This document shows positions 38,255 through 47,238 of a stretch of DNA of 64,000 bases, piece by piece. The notes beneath the pieces were generated by a model. It searched no databases, was not told where the DNA came from, and was given only the letters and a program-made list of their open reading frames with translations. Within the stretch, counting starts at the first letter, position 1. The number at the start of each line of letters is the position of its first letter. Origin of the DNA: Pseudomonadota bacterium (GTDB lineage: Bacteria; Pseudomonadota; Gammaproteobacteria; Burkholderiales; Rhodocyclaceae); assembly GCA_018262195.1 (NCBI GenBank), contig JAGTRS010000001.1, forward strand, positions 124,001-188,000, in the 5' to 3' direction. The position numbers and the translations under genes are program-made.

Positions 38255-40281
38255 GCCAACGCAAGCCGCCCATCTCCGGCAATTCGACAATTAGCACACT
38301 GCTGGCAGCCTTGTTGGTCGCTCTGGTTACACCATGCGCGGCAGCAATTGATGCCATCGATCTTCCGCTCGAAGACCTCCTTAAGGTCAATATCGTCTCA
38401 ACGCCGAAATTTGCCGAAAACCCGGACCAGATTCCCTCCGTCGTCTCGATTCTGACCAGCGAGGATATTCGCCTCTATGGCTGGCGAACGCTTGGCGATG
38501 CCCTGCGCACGCTACAGGGCTTCAACGTCACCGACGACCATACCTACGCCTATGGCGGAGTTCGCGGCATCTCGCAACCCGGCGATTACCGCCCACGCAT
38601 GCAGATCCTGATCGACGGCATGTCGATCAACGAGAACATCTATTCCAGTGCTCCGGTCGACTCGGCTTTTCCGCTCGATATCGGCCTGATCGAACGCATC
38701 GAAGTCATCCGCGGCCCGAGCGCCTCGGTATATGGTGGCGATGCCATGTTCGGCGTGATCAACGTTGTGACCCGCAGCGGCCAGAGCGTGGGTACCGAAG
38801 CCAGCCTGAGCCTGGGCAGCGGGGCCAATCGTCGCCTGCGGGCCAGTTGGGGCGGCCAGGTCGGCGGCAACGATGTGCTGATTTCGGCGACCGGTTTCAA
38901 CGTCAATGGCCATACCCTGGCCTTCAATGACGTCAATGGCGACGGCAGCTCGCGTGATCTGCATCGGGTTGGCGGCGAGGATGGCGGGCAACTGTTCGTC
39001 AAGGTGCGCGGCGACAACTGGCACCTTTCCTTCACCCATGCCAAACGCGACCGCATCATCCCCAACGCCAGCTACGACACCATCGCCGATGACCACAGTC
39101 ATGTCGAATCGGATACGTATACCCTGCTCGATCTGAGCAAGACCTGGAAATTGAACGCCAGCAACGAACTGCACCAGCGCCTCTATGTCGGCGACTACGG
39201 CTACGATGGAGCGTTCCCCTACGACTACTCGGCGGATCTCGGCGACCCGCGAGTCATGAACATCGACAAGGTACACGGCAGTTGGTGGGGCATCGAGCAT
39301 CACCTGATCAATACCAGCTGGTCAGGACATCGTTTGAACCTGGGTGTCGAATACAAATCCAATTGGCGCCAGAGCCAGATGAATTTCGACCGTGGCTATG
39401 GCTGCATCAATGCCGACACGAGCATCAGCGCCACACCTTGCCTGGACGACCACCAGCGTAGCCGGCAGATCACGCTGATGGCCCAGGATGAAATCCAGCT
39501 GGGCAACGCCAATCTGCTGACGCTCGGACTGAGCTACGACAATATGGGAAGCCTCGGCTCATTCTGGAGTCCGCGCCTTGGCCTCGTGCATGACGCCGGA
39601 CAGGCTGGGCTGTTCAAGGTGCTGTACGGCACGGCATTCCGTGTGCCAACGGTCTATGAACGCGCCTACACGACGCCCACCTTCTTCTACGGCAACCCCA
39701 ACCTGACCCCGGAAAAAATGCGTTCGCTGGAATTTTCGTGGGAGAAGCGCTTCAGCGAGCGCTCCCGCGTGACGGCAACGCTCTACCATTTCCACATCGA
39801 CAAGATGGTGACAATGGATGCTGACGGCATCGCCGCGAACAGTGCACACACCAACGCCACCGGCCTGGAGATCGAATACGAGCAGCGCTGGAGCAACGGC
39901 AGCCGCCTGCGCACCGGCTACACGGTGCAGCACGCCGCGGAAACCAGTCGCAGCTTTGACAACTCACCGCACCAGATGGCCAAGCTCAATCTCGCCGTGC
40001 CGACCGGCATTCCCCACCTGATGGCCGGACTGGAAGGGCAATGGATCAGCGCCCGCCAGGCCAATATCGGCTCCGAGCGAATTCCCTCATACACGCTGGC
40101 CAACCTGAACTTGACTTACGCACCGCCCGCCAAGCCCTGGGAAGTTGCGCTGGGTATCTACAACCTGTTCGACCATCGCTACAACGACCCGGTCGCCAGC
40201 GACACTGTCATGGGTGTCCAGCGCTGGCAGATGCCGCAGCTGGGGCGCACTGCAATGCTCAGGACCACGCTGCGCTTCTAG
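38251..40281 (+). CDS. TonB-dependent receptor 2
   Basis: 676 residues with signal peptide (cleavage near CAA). Plug with [39 protein letters not shown] and [20 protein letters not shown]; barrel ends with terminal Phe (LRTTLRF). Overlaps the preceding phosphodiesterase gene by four bases, so it is part of the same signalling operon. A different subfamily from receptor 1: its plug loop lacks the SGVMWE-type pattern. Substrate unknown. Confidence 0.9.
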   Translation: MSQRKPPISGNSTISTLLAALLVALVTPCAAAIDAIDLPLEDLLKVNIVSTPKFAENPDQIPSVVSILTSEDIRLYGWRTLGDALRTLQGFNVTDDHTYAYGGVRGISQPGDYRPRMQILIDGMSINENIYSSAPVDSAFPLDIGLIERIEVIRGPSASVYGGDAMFGVINVVTRSGQSVGTEASLSLGSGANRRLRASWGGQVGGNDVLISATGFNVNGHTLAFNDVNGDGSSRDLHRVGGEDGGQLFVKVRGDNWHLSFTHAKRDRIIPNASYDTIADDHSHVESDTYTLLDLSKTWKLNASNELHQRLYVGDYGYDGAFPYDYSADLGDPRVMNIDKVHGSWWGIEHHLINTSWSGHRLNLGVEYKSNWRQSQMNFDRGYGCINADTSISATPCLDDHQRSRQITLMAQDEIQLGNANLLTLGLSYDNMGSLGSFWSPRLGLVHDAGQAGLFKVLYGTAFRVPTVYERAYTTPTFFYGNPNLTPEKMRSLEFSWEKRFSERSRVTATLYHFHIDKMVTMDADGIAANSAHTNATGLEIEYEQRWSNGSRLRTGYTVQHAAETSRSFDNSPHQMAKLNLAVPTGIPHLMAGLEGQWISARQANIGSERIPSYTLANLNLTYAPPAKPWEVALGIYNLFDHRYNDPVASDTVMGVQRWQMPQLGRTAMLRTTLRF

Positions 40282-40338
40282 GGTTTATCGAGTAAGCGGC
40301 CCTGCCGGTCGCCGAGGCCGGCCTTCCGGCAAAGCCCC

Positions 40339-41010
40339 TCAATCCGCCAGTTCAATCTGCCCGCTGATATTGGTCGTCAGCAGACTCTCTCCAGCTTCCA
40401 GCGGTGCCGATGCAGCTTCGGCCAGCATTGCCCCGCGTGCCGCATGCATCATCGGCATCGGCATGCCGCCACCCTGCTGGATGTTGAGCTGCTTGATCTT
40501 CCAGCCCTTGCCCAGTTGCTCGGCAACCACGGCCGCCCGGCTCTGGAAGGCGCGAATCGCTTCGCGCGTCGCTTCATCTTCGACCTGGCGCCGGGTCTCC
40601 GGCGAGGGCATCTGGTTGACTGTGCCGACCGCGAGGCGCATCTGCTGCAGTTTCCCCAGCAATTCCGAAACGGCACTCAGGTCTTTCGATTCGATCAGCA
40701 GTTCGCTGCGCATGCGCCAGCCATCGATTTTCTGGGCCTGGCCATAGACCGGATAGGTCGACTGATTGCCGCTCTTGACGGTGACGCCGGCTTTGGCACG
40801 AATCACTTTCAGGGCTTCGGCAATATCGGCATTGACGCGCCTGGCCAGCTCGGCCGGGTTGTTGCCGTTGGCTTCGCTAAAGACGCTGGCCCGCACCATG
40901 TCATTCGGTGCCGGCCGGCTGGCCTCGGCAGAAAGATCAATCAAAGCGCCGGCGTGAGCAGTGGCAGTAGCGAAACAGCCCGCCAGCAAGGTAGTCAGAA
41001 TACGGTTCAT
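40339..41010 (-). CDS. SIMPL-domain (DUF541) periplasmic protein
   Basis: 223 residues with signal peptide (cleavage after AHA). SIMPL pattern: LSAEASRPAPNDMVRASVFSE near the start, then PVYGQAQKIDGWRMRSELLIE and a C-terminal AGESLLTTNISGQIELAD. Family members are periplasmic and linked to oxidative or envelope stress. AAGGAAGTCCA precedes the ATG, which overlaps the stop of a 26-residue ORF. Confidence 0.9.
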   Translation of the reverse strand: MNRILTTLLAGCFATATAHAGALIDLSAEASRPAPNDMVRASVFSEANGNNPAELARRVNADIAEALKVIRAKAGVTVKSGNQSTYPVYGQAQKIDGWRMRSELLIESKDLSAVSELLGKLQQMRLAVGTVNQMPSPETRRQVEDEATREAIRAFQSRAAVVAEQLGKGWKIKQLNIQQGGGMPMPMMHAARGAMLAEAASAPLEAGESLLTTNISGQIELAD

Positions 41011-41087
41011 TGGACTTCCTTATCCTGCAGCCGCCCGTAGATCACGAGCAGCACGAAGCCGAGCACGATGGTCCGCACGATTCCCAT
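41007..41087 (-). CDS. 26-residue membrane peptide coupled to SIMPL gene
   Basis: MGIVRTIVLGFVLLVIYGRL then QDKEVQ. One hydrophobic helix, AAGGAAACTCGACT before the ATG, and its stop overlaps the SIMPL start (ATGA). Could be a real microprotein or a translational coupler. Confidence 0.45.
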   Translation of the reverse strand: MGIVRTIVLGFVLLVIYGRLQDKEVQ

Positions 41088-41233
41088 AGTCGAGTTTCCT
41101 TTCTTCCTTGAGCCAGAAGCCTGGTCAGCCCGCAGCCATCGGCTGCGTAAGGATATTAACGCTGCGAAATGACAAGCGTTGGCGCCGAAGGGTAAAGATT
41201 TGTTGCCGTGAAATTCCGGACAAACAAAGCAGA

Positions 41234-42121
41234 TCAGGAGACCGCCTCGCGTTCCGCGAGAAAATCCATCAGCACCCTCACCCGATGCGGAATGTGCCGG
41301 TTGCTGGGCAGCATGGCGTAGATACCGAGTTCCGGAATCGGGAAATCAAGCAGTATCTCCTCGACCCGACCTCCGGCAAGATAGGTATCGGCGATGAAAT
41401 CCGGCTGGCAGGTAATGCCCAGCCCCTGTGCCGCCGCTTCGGTCAGCACGTCGCCGTTGTTGGCATTGAGGCGGCTGCGCACATGGAAGCTCTCGAGCAC
41501 GCCCTCCACCATGAACTGCCAAACCTGGCTGCTGCCGGCATTGGTATAGCCCAGGCAGATGTGATGCGCCAACTCGGCGGGATACTGCGGCCGTCCGTGG
41601 CGAGCCAGGTATTCCGGCGAAGCGAGCACCAGCATGCGGCTCGTCCCGATCTTGCGTGCCACGTCGCCGGACTCCAGCCGGCGGGTGATGCGGATCGACA
41701 GATCGATGCCCTCCTCGATCAGGTTCACCCGGCGGTCGCTGTAATCCATGTCGAGCACCACCTCCGGGTAGCGCTGCGAAAAGTCGAGCAGCACCGGGGC
41801 AAGGCGCTTCAGGCCATAGCTCAGCGGCAGGCTGATCCGGATATTGCCGCGCGGCGTCAGGCGCTCTTCGGCAACACCGGTTTCAGCCGCTTCAACCAGA
41901 TTGAGGATAACCCTGCACTTTTCCAGGTAGGCGGTGCCGCCCGAGGTTAGTGTCAGACGGCGGGTGCTACGCGCCATCAGCTTGACGCCGAGATGTGCCT
42001 CCAGTGCGGCAATTTGCCGGGTAACGACGGAACGAGCGACGCCCAGCTGCTGCGCCACCGCTGAAAAACTGCCGAGTTCGGCGACCCGAACGAAGAGGTG
42101 CATCGCATCCAGTCTGTCCAT
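41234..42121 (-). CDS. LysR-family regulator
   Basis: 295 residues from ATG 42121 (MDRLDAMHLFVRVAELGSFS), the usual LysR N-terminus. Helix-turn-helix AVAQQLGVARSVVTRQIAALE, then the substrate-binding effector domain. An extended frame to 42184 exists but adds non-family residues. Divergent from the dioxygenase operon at 42217, which it probably controls. Effector unknown. Confidence 0.92.
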   Translation of the reverse strand: MDRLDAMHLFVRVAELGSFSAVAQQLGVARSVVTRQIAALEAHLGVKLMARSTRRLTLTSGGTAYLEKCRVILNLVEAAETGVAEERLTPRGNIRISLPLSYGLKRLAPVLLDFSQRYPEVVLDMDYSDRRVNLIEEGIDLSIRITRRLESGDVARKIGTSRMLVLASPEYLARHGRPQYPAELAHHICLGYTNAGSSQVWQFMVEGVLESFHVRSRLNANNGDVLTEAAAQGLGITCQPDFIADTYLAGGRVEEILLDFPIPELGIYAMLPSNRHIPHRVRVLMDFLAEREAVS

Positions 42122-42216
42122 TGTTGCAATATCCGCAATAGTGATTTGCTCATTGTCGGCTATTTCGTTCCAAATTACAGGCATAAAGTGCGTTCATCGA
42201 CAAAGGAGTTGCAGCA

Positions 42217-43011
42217 ATGACCCAATCCCCAACCAGCTTGTTCGTCCCGCACGGTGCGCCGACCTTTGCGCTCGATCCGGGTGCGGCGGGTGCCGCCCTA
42301 AGCACGATAGCCGCCAGACTGCCGCTGCCACGCGCCATTGTCATCGTCAGCGCCCACTGGGATACGGCAGTTCCGACCGTCGGTTTCGCCGAACGTCCCG
42401 AAACCATCCACGACTTCTGGGGTTTTCCGGAAGAGCTGTATGCCCTCCGCTACCCGGCCACCGGCTGCCGCGAGGCATCCGGTGAAGTGGTCGCCGCCTT
42501 GCAAGCCGCCGGTCTGCCGGTCGCGACCGATGCCAGCCGCGGCCTCGACCACGGCGCCTGGGTACCACTGCGCCTGATGTTCCCCGATGCCGAAGTACCG
42601 GTCATTCCGCTCTCCATCCAGAGCCGCGGTGGTCCGGAACAGGCCTACCAGCTCGGTCAGGCGCTGGCACCACTGGCCGCCAAGGGCTTTCTCGTCATCG
42701 CCTCCGGCAACGTCACCCACAACCTGCGCGACTACCAGATGGCAGCCATGCGCGGCGGCCAGACACCGGCTTATGTGCGCCAGTTCACCGACTGGCTGGC
42801 CGAACGACTTTACGCTAATGACATTGATGCACTGCTTGACTACCGTCGCCAAGCCCCGGGCGGCATGCAGGCCCACCCGAGCGATGAACATTTGCTGCCG
42901 CTGTATGTCGCACTCGGTGCTGGCGGTGAAAACGCCAGGGCCGACCGTTTCCATGCCGGCATCGACAACTACGTGATCGCCATGGATGCCTACGCCTTCC
43001 AGCCTCAATAA
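42217..43011 (+). CDS. DODA-type extradiol ring-cleavage dioxygenase (YgiD-like)
   Basis: 264 residues, LigB/4,5-DOPA dioxygenase family. The metal His residues are in SLFVPHGAPTF and VIVSAHWDT, with HNLRDYQMA in the C-terminal half. E. coli YgiD is a DOPA 4,5-dioxygenase; the physiological substrate here is unknown. AAGGAGTTGC lies upstream of the ATG. Followed after 12 bases by cytochrome b561. Confidence 0.9.
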   Translation: MTQSPTSLFVPHGAPTFALDPGAAGAALSTIAARLPLPRAIVIVSAHWDTAVPTVGFAERPETIHDFWGFPEELYALRYPATGCREASGEVVAALQAAGLPVATDASRGLDHGAWVPLRLMFPDAEVPVIPLSIQSRGGPEQAYQLGQALAPLAAKGFLVIASGNVTHNLRDYQMAAMRGGQTPAYVRQFTDWLAERLYANDIDALLDYRRQAPGGMQAHPSDEHLLPLYVALGAGGENARADRFHAGIDNYVIAMDAYAFQPQ

Positions 43012-43023
43012 AGGAACCCGACC

Positions 43024-43548
43024 ATGACCTACACCAAAACCGCCAAGGCCCTGCACTGGCTGATGGCCATCCTGCTTTTCGGCCTGCTCGCGCTCGGTTT
43101 CTACATGCACGACCTGCCGCTGTCGCCGGATAAGCTGAAGCTCTATTCCTGGCACAAGTGGGCCGGTGTTACGGCCTTTCTGCTGCTGGCTTTCCGCCTG
43201 TTCTGGCGCATCACGCATCGCCCGCCAGCCTTGCCGGACAGCATGCCGAAGCCCATGCAGTTCGCCGCCCACGCCGGCCACCTGCTGCTCTATGTGCTGA
43301 TGATTGCCATCCCGCTCTCCGGCTGGCTGATGAGTTCGGCCAAGGGCTTCCAGACCGTCTATTTCGGCCTGCTGCCCATCCCCGACCTGCTCGACAAGAA
43401 CAAGGAACTGGGTGACCTGCTGGCCCTGGTGCACAAGAGCCTGAACCTGCTCTTCGTCGCCGTGCTGGCCGGCCACATCGGCGCCGCCCTGAAACACCAC
43501 TTCATCGACAAGGACGACATCCTGACCCGGATGCTGCCCAAGCACTGA
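43024..43548 (+). CDS. Cytochrome b561 family protein
   Basis: 174 residues, four helices with heme His candidates in ALHWLMAILLFG, LYSWHKWAG, FAAHAGHLLLYV and LVHKSLNLLF. Inner-membrane di-heme cytochrome that passes electrons, possibly to superoxide or a quinone as in E. coli CybB. AAGGA lies upstream. Co-transcribed with the dioxygenase and YceI genes. Confidence 0.92.
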   Translation: MTYTKTAKALHWLMAILLFGLLALGFYMHDLPLSPDKLKLYSWHKWAGVTAFLLLAFRLFWRITHRPPALPDSMPKPMQFAAHAGHLLLYVLMIAIPLSGWLMSSAKGFQTVYFGLLPIPDLLDKNKELGDLLALVHKSLNLLFVAVLAGHIGAALKHHFIDKDDILTRMLPKH

Positions 43549-43566
43549 CACCAAGGAGAACAGCAC

Positions 43567-44121
43567 ATGAAAAAACTCGCCCTCGCCCTGGCCTTCGCCA
43601 GCCTGATTCCCGCCGCCCACGCCGTCGAATACACCCAGGTCCAGCCCGAGAAAAGCGCCGTGACCTTCGTCTATAAGCAGATGGGCGTTGCGGTCGATGG
43701 CAAGTTCAAGAAGTTTTCCAGCCAGCTGAATTTCGACCCGGCCAAACCGGCGGCCGCCAAGGCCACTTTTGATGTTGAACTGGCCAGCGTCGATACCGGC
43801 GCCCCGGAAGGTGATCAGGAAGTTGCCGGCAAGCCGTGGTTCAACACCAAGGCCTTCCCGACTGCCCGCTTCGTTTCCGGCAGCGTCAAGGCGCTCGGCG
43901 GCAACAAGTACGAAGTGGCCGGCAAGCTGACCATCAAGGGCCAGACGCAGGATGTCATCGTTCCCGCCACCTTCACTGCCCAAGGCAACACCGCCGTCTT
44001 CGATGGTGGCTTCACCATCCGCCGTGCCGATTTCACCATCGGCGAAGGCGCCTGGGCCAAGTTCGACATCGTCGCCAACGACGTGCAGATCAAGTTCCGC
44101 ATCACCGCTTCAACGAAATAA
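43567..44121 (+). CDS. YceI-family periplasmic protein 1
   Basis: 184 residues with signal peptide (cleavage after AHA). YceI lipocalin-like fold: KSAVTFVYKQMGVAVDGKFKKF near the start, KAFPTARFVSGSVKALG, and ADFTIGEGAWAK. Such proteins bind polyisoprenoid lipids (ubiquinone-like). The cytochrome b561-YceI pairing is common. Confidence 0.93.
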   Translation: MKKLALALAFASLIPAAHAVEYTQVQPEKSAVTFVYKQMGVAVDGKFKKFSSQLNFDPAKPAAAKATFDVELASVDTGAPEGDQEVAGKPWFNTKAFPTARFVSGSVKALGGNKYEVAGKLTIKGQTQDVIVPATFTAQGNTAVFDGGFTIRRADFTIGEGAWAKFDIVANDVQIKFRITASTK

Positions 44122-44148
44122 ACCCCAACCCACAACAGGAGAATCACC

Positions 44149-44718
44149 ATGAAAAAACAACTCGCCACCCTCGTCCTCGCCATCGCTGCAGCGGCCCCGG
44201 CCCTGGCCGCACCGGAAACCTTCACACTGGACGGCGGCCACAGCTTCCCGCGCTTCTCGTACAGCCACTTCGGCTACTCGGTCCAGATGAGCCGCTTCGA
44301 CAAGACCACCGGCACCATCATCCTCGACAAGGCCGCCAAGACCGCCAAGCTTGACCTGGTGATCGACACCAAGTCGGTCAGCACGGGTTCAGCCACGTTC
44401 AACGAGCACATCCAGGGCGAAGACTTCCTCGACACCGCCAAGTACCCGACCGCCACCTTCAAGTCCACCAAGGTGGTGTTTGAAGGCGACAAGCCGGCCA
44501 GCATCGAAGGCAACCTGACCCTGAAGGGCGTCACCAAGCCGGTCACCCTGAAAGTCACCGGCTTCCAGGCAATGCCGCACCCGATGATGAAGAAGGATGC
44601 CATCGGCGGCAACGCCACCGTCACCGTCAAGCGCACGGATTTCAACATGGGCAAATACGCACCGTACGTTGGTGACGACGTGACCATCGACATCGCTGTC
44701 GAAGCGATCAAGCAGTAA
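44149..44718 (+). CDS. YceI-family periplasmic protein 2
   Basis: 189 residues, signal peptide cleaved after LAA. YceI fold with DGGHSFPRFSYSHFGYSVQMSRFD, EDFLDTAKYPTATFKSTKV and a final RTDFNMGKYAPYVGDDV motif. A divergent paralogue of the preceding gene, and closer to canonical E. coli YceI. Last gene of the operon; a terminator follows. Confidence 0.94.
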   Translation: MKKQLATLVLAIAAAAPALAAPETFTLDGGHSFPRFSYSHFGYSVQMSRFDKTTGTIILDKAAKTAKLDLVIDTKSVSTGSATFNEHIQGEDFLDTAKYPTATFKSTKVVFEGDKPASIEGNLTLKGVTKPVTLKVTGFQAMPHPMMKKDAIGGNATVTVKRTDFNMGKYAPYVGDDVTIDIAVEAIKQ

Positions 44719-44739
44719 CACTATTTAGCTAAGCAATAG

Positions 44740-44764
44740 GCCGCCCAATAAATGGGCGGCTTTT
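44740..44764. terminator. Bidirectional rho-independent terminator
   Basis: 8-bp perfect stem GCCGCCCA/TGGGCGGC with loop ATAAA, followed by TTTT on the plus strand. It lies between the YceI gene and the convergent HD-GYP gene. Confidence 0.88.
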
Positions 44765-44771
44765 CCGCTTT

Positions 44772-46025
44772 TCACATACCAAAGTGAAAGCGCACCCGAC
44801 CCTGCAGCAGTACGCGGGCCTGCTCTTCATCGCAGACAGCCAGACGATCGAAAATCTCCCGCGCCATTGGCTGGAAAATCGCCATCACGCCCGGGTCGAA
44901 ATGGCTGCCGGTGTCCTTTTCCAGAATGGCCATTGCCGCGTCAAATCCCATCGGTTCCTTGTAGGGCCGTTTCGAGCAGAGGGCATCGAACACATCGGCC
45001 ACCGCAAAGATGCGGGCTGCAAGCGGGATATCCGCGCCGGCCAGTTGCCGTGGATAACCCGAGCCATTCCATTTTTCGTGATGCCCGGCGACGACGGCAT
45101 GCGCGCCATCCAGCCAGCCCATGCCAGTGACGATCTCCTCGCCCTGGCTGACATGGGTTCGCATGATGGCGAATTCAGCATCGTCGAGTTTTCCCGGCTT
45201 GAGCAGGATGGTGTCGGAAATGCCAATCTTGCCAACATCGTGCAGGAAGCTGCCGGCAATCAGCGACTGCATTTCGTGTCCCTTCAAACCCATCTTTTCA
45301 CCGATCCGGGCGGCGATCCACGCTACACGGTAGTTGTGCGTGCCGGTATCCGAATCCCGCTTGGCGATTGCCCGGCCAAGTGCTTCCATCATCGAGATAT
45401 GCGAATCGAGGACTTCGCGCGCCTTGCGCTCGTTGTCCGCCGAGAGGTGAACCACGACCGGATAGATCGCAGTGCCGCACAGAAGCGAAGCGAGAACGAC
45501 CATCAGTGCCACCGACAGCGCGTTGGCCTTGATCTGATCCTGTTGCCAGGCCGGAACGACACGAATACCTTCGAAGTAGCCGGTAATACTCCCTGCAGAC
45601 TCAGTCCGCAAAGGAACAAAGATTCGCATCACCCATCGGCCATCCCCAAGTTTCAGGCTTTCATACGAGGCAGTGGTGTAAGTCGGGCGGCCATGTTTCG
45701 GCACTTGTGTCTCGACTGCCTCCCCTTGTTCGGTCGTCGATTCGGCCAGTTTTTCGCCATGCCGATCATAGATTTCGGCGATATCGAACAGCCCGCCGAC
45801 GATCGTGCGAACTGCCTCGACAGCGTGCGCCTTGGCATCTGACTGATCGAGTTCAACCGCATCAAAATAGCCAAGCAGTCGCCGCGATTCTTCCATGGCC
45901 AGGGAAACCGTACTTTCTTCGGCGTTCTCTTGGGCAACAAACCAGGCAACCGGGCTGGCTATGGAAGCCAGCAGGATACTGACTGCAGCAATCCGGACGG
46001 CAGTTCGTTTGTTGAACGGGTTCAT
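44772..46025 (-). CDS. Membrane HD-GYP protein, putative c-di-GMP phosphodiesterase
   Basis: 417 residues. TM1 about 10-30, periplasmic sensor region 31-170, TM2 about 172-195, then HD-GYP. Signatures: FLHDVGKIGISD (HD pair) and HHEKWNGSGYP (GYP intact, with Asn in place of the more common Asp before GSGYP). Predicted to hydrolyse c-di-GMP. Divergent from the efflux operon, so its promoter region overlaps the YTTAAG box. Confidence 0.92.
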   Translation of the reverse strand: MNPFNKRTAVRIAAVSILLASIASPVAWFVAQENAEESTVSLAMEESRRLLGYFDAVELDQSDAKAHAVEAVRTIVGGLFDIAEIYDRHGEKLAESTTEQGEAVETQVPKHGRPTYTTASYESLKLGDGRWVMRIFVPLRTESAGSITGYFEGIRVVPAWQQDQIKANALSVALMVVLASLLCGTAIYPVVVHLSADNERKAREVLDSHISMMEALGRAIAKRDSDTGTHNYRVAWIAARIGEKMGLKGHEMQSLIAGSFLHDVGKIGISDTILLKPGKLDDAEFAIMRTHVSQGEEIVTGMGWLDGAHAVVAGHHEKWNGSGYPRQLAGADIPLAARIFAVADVFDALCSKRPYKEPMGFDAAMAILEKDTGSHFDPGVMAIFQPMAREIFDRLAVCDEEQARVLLQGRVRFHFGM

Positions 46026-46103
46026 GCGTCGCTCATCTCTCCATATTATTTGACATTAATACCAGAAATACCAATTAAAGACTACAAGACTGGGTGATAT
46101 TTC

Positions 46104-46138
46104 TTTAAGGCTGGCTTAATCAAGGCGGCATAGACTGT
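46104..46138 (+). promoter_or_regulatory. PmrA/QseB-type box and promoter of the efflux operon
   Basis: TTTAAG (46104) and CTTAAT (46115) are direct half-sites at 11-bp period; 16 bp after the second starts TAGACTGT (46131-46138). Same arrangement as at 59872-59928. Confidence 0.6.
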
Positions 46139-46164
46139 CAGCTCGGATATTCGTGAGTAAAGTC

Positions 46165-47238
46165 ATGTCGGTACCTTATCGTTGCTTGCTGCTACCTCTC
46201 TTCGCTTTCATCGGCTACGCCACCGCGGGTGAACCGCTTGTGCTCCAGCCTGCCCAGATCAAGGCGCTGGGCATCGAGACCGCCAGCGCAAGCCAGAATG
46301 GATCGGCAGGCGGCCTGTTACCGGCCCGGGTACTTGTTCCCAACGAACAGATGCGGGTCGTTGCCGCACCGGTCAGTGGCATGGTCGAGATGCTTGCCGT
46401 CGCACCAGGTTCAAGCGTCAAACGTGGCCAGGTAGTGGCCCGGCTGGCCAGCCCGCAAGCACTGGAATTACAGCGCGATGCGTTGCAGGCAGGCAGCCAG
46501 GCCGGCCTGTTGCAACAAAGCCTGAAGCGGGATGAACAACTTTTTGCCGAAGGCCTGATTGCCGAATCCCGGCTGCAGGCCACCCGAGCAGCTGCAGCGC
46601 AAGCATCAGCCCAGGCCAGCGAACGGCGCCAGGGACTGACCATGGCCGGCGTCGCCCCTGGCAAACTGGGTGGCCCGCTGGCACTGACGGCCGCCATCGA
46701 CGGTGTGGTGCTGGAACAAGGTGTCCAGCTTGGCCAGCGCGTCGAAAGCTCGGCACTGATCTACCGCATCGCCAAGCTTTCTCCACTGTGGGTGGAAATT
46801 CAGGCTCCGGTTGAAGTCGCCGCGAGCTTGCGTGAGGGCAATCCGATCAAGATTGCGCACAGCGATGTCGTCGGCAAACTGATTTCCATCGGCCGCGCGG
46901 TCGATGCGGCCAGCCAGACAGTGCTGCTGCGCGCCGAAGTCAGCAAGGGGGCGGAAACCTTGCGCCCTGGACAGGTGATCGAAGTCGAAATCGCCGGCAC
47001 CAACGGGGCTCAGCAACGCCTGCCTGCCTCGGCACTTGCGCGCAACGAGGGCGCCACGGTCACCTTCGTACAAACCGCCAGCGACAACAAGGGCGTGACC
47101 TTCGAAGTCCGCCCGGTGCGCGTCATCACGCAGGGCGGCGACAGCGTCACGGTCGACGGTATCAAGCCGGGTGAAAAGGTCGCCATCAAGGGCGTTTCCG
47201 GCTTGAAAGCCATGCTGACCGGCGTCGGTAAAGAATAA
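46165..47238 (+). CDS. RND efflux periplasmic adaptor (CzcB/CusB-like)
   Basis: 357 residues, signal peptide (cleavage near ATA). Biotinyl-lipoyl-like domain with GMVEMLAVAPGSSVKRGQVVARLASP, a helical hairpin, then a beta barrel (VESSALIYRIAKLSPLWVEIQAP). It bridges pump and outer-membrane channel. ATG 46165 chosen; a GTG at 46153 is also possible. Its stop overlaps the pump start by one base (TAATG). Confidence 0.9.
   Translation: MSVPYRCLLLPLFAFIGYATAGEPLVLQPAQIKALGIETASASQNGSAGGLLPARVLVPNEQMRVVAAPVSGMVEMLAVAPGSSVKRGQVVARLASPQALELQRDALQAGSQAGLLQQSLKRDEQLFAEGLIAESRLQATRAAAAQASAQASERRQGLTMAGVAPGKLGGPLALTAAIDGVVLEQGVQLGQRVESSALIYRIAKLSPLWVEIQAPVEVAASLREGNPIKIAHSDVVGKLISIGRAVDAASQTVLLRAEVSKGAETLRPGQVIEVEIAGTNGAQQRLPASALARNEGATVTFVQTASDNKGVTFEVRPVRVITQGGDSVTVDGIKPGEKVAIKGVSGLKAMLTGVGKE

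Noticed and set aside
42298-43983. 561-codon minus-strand frame over the dioxygenase/cytochrome/YceI genes
   Set aside because: It is the antisense of three recognisable genes and shows no motif.
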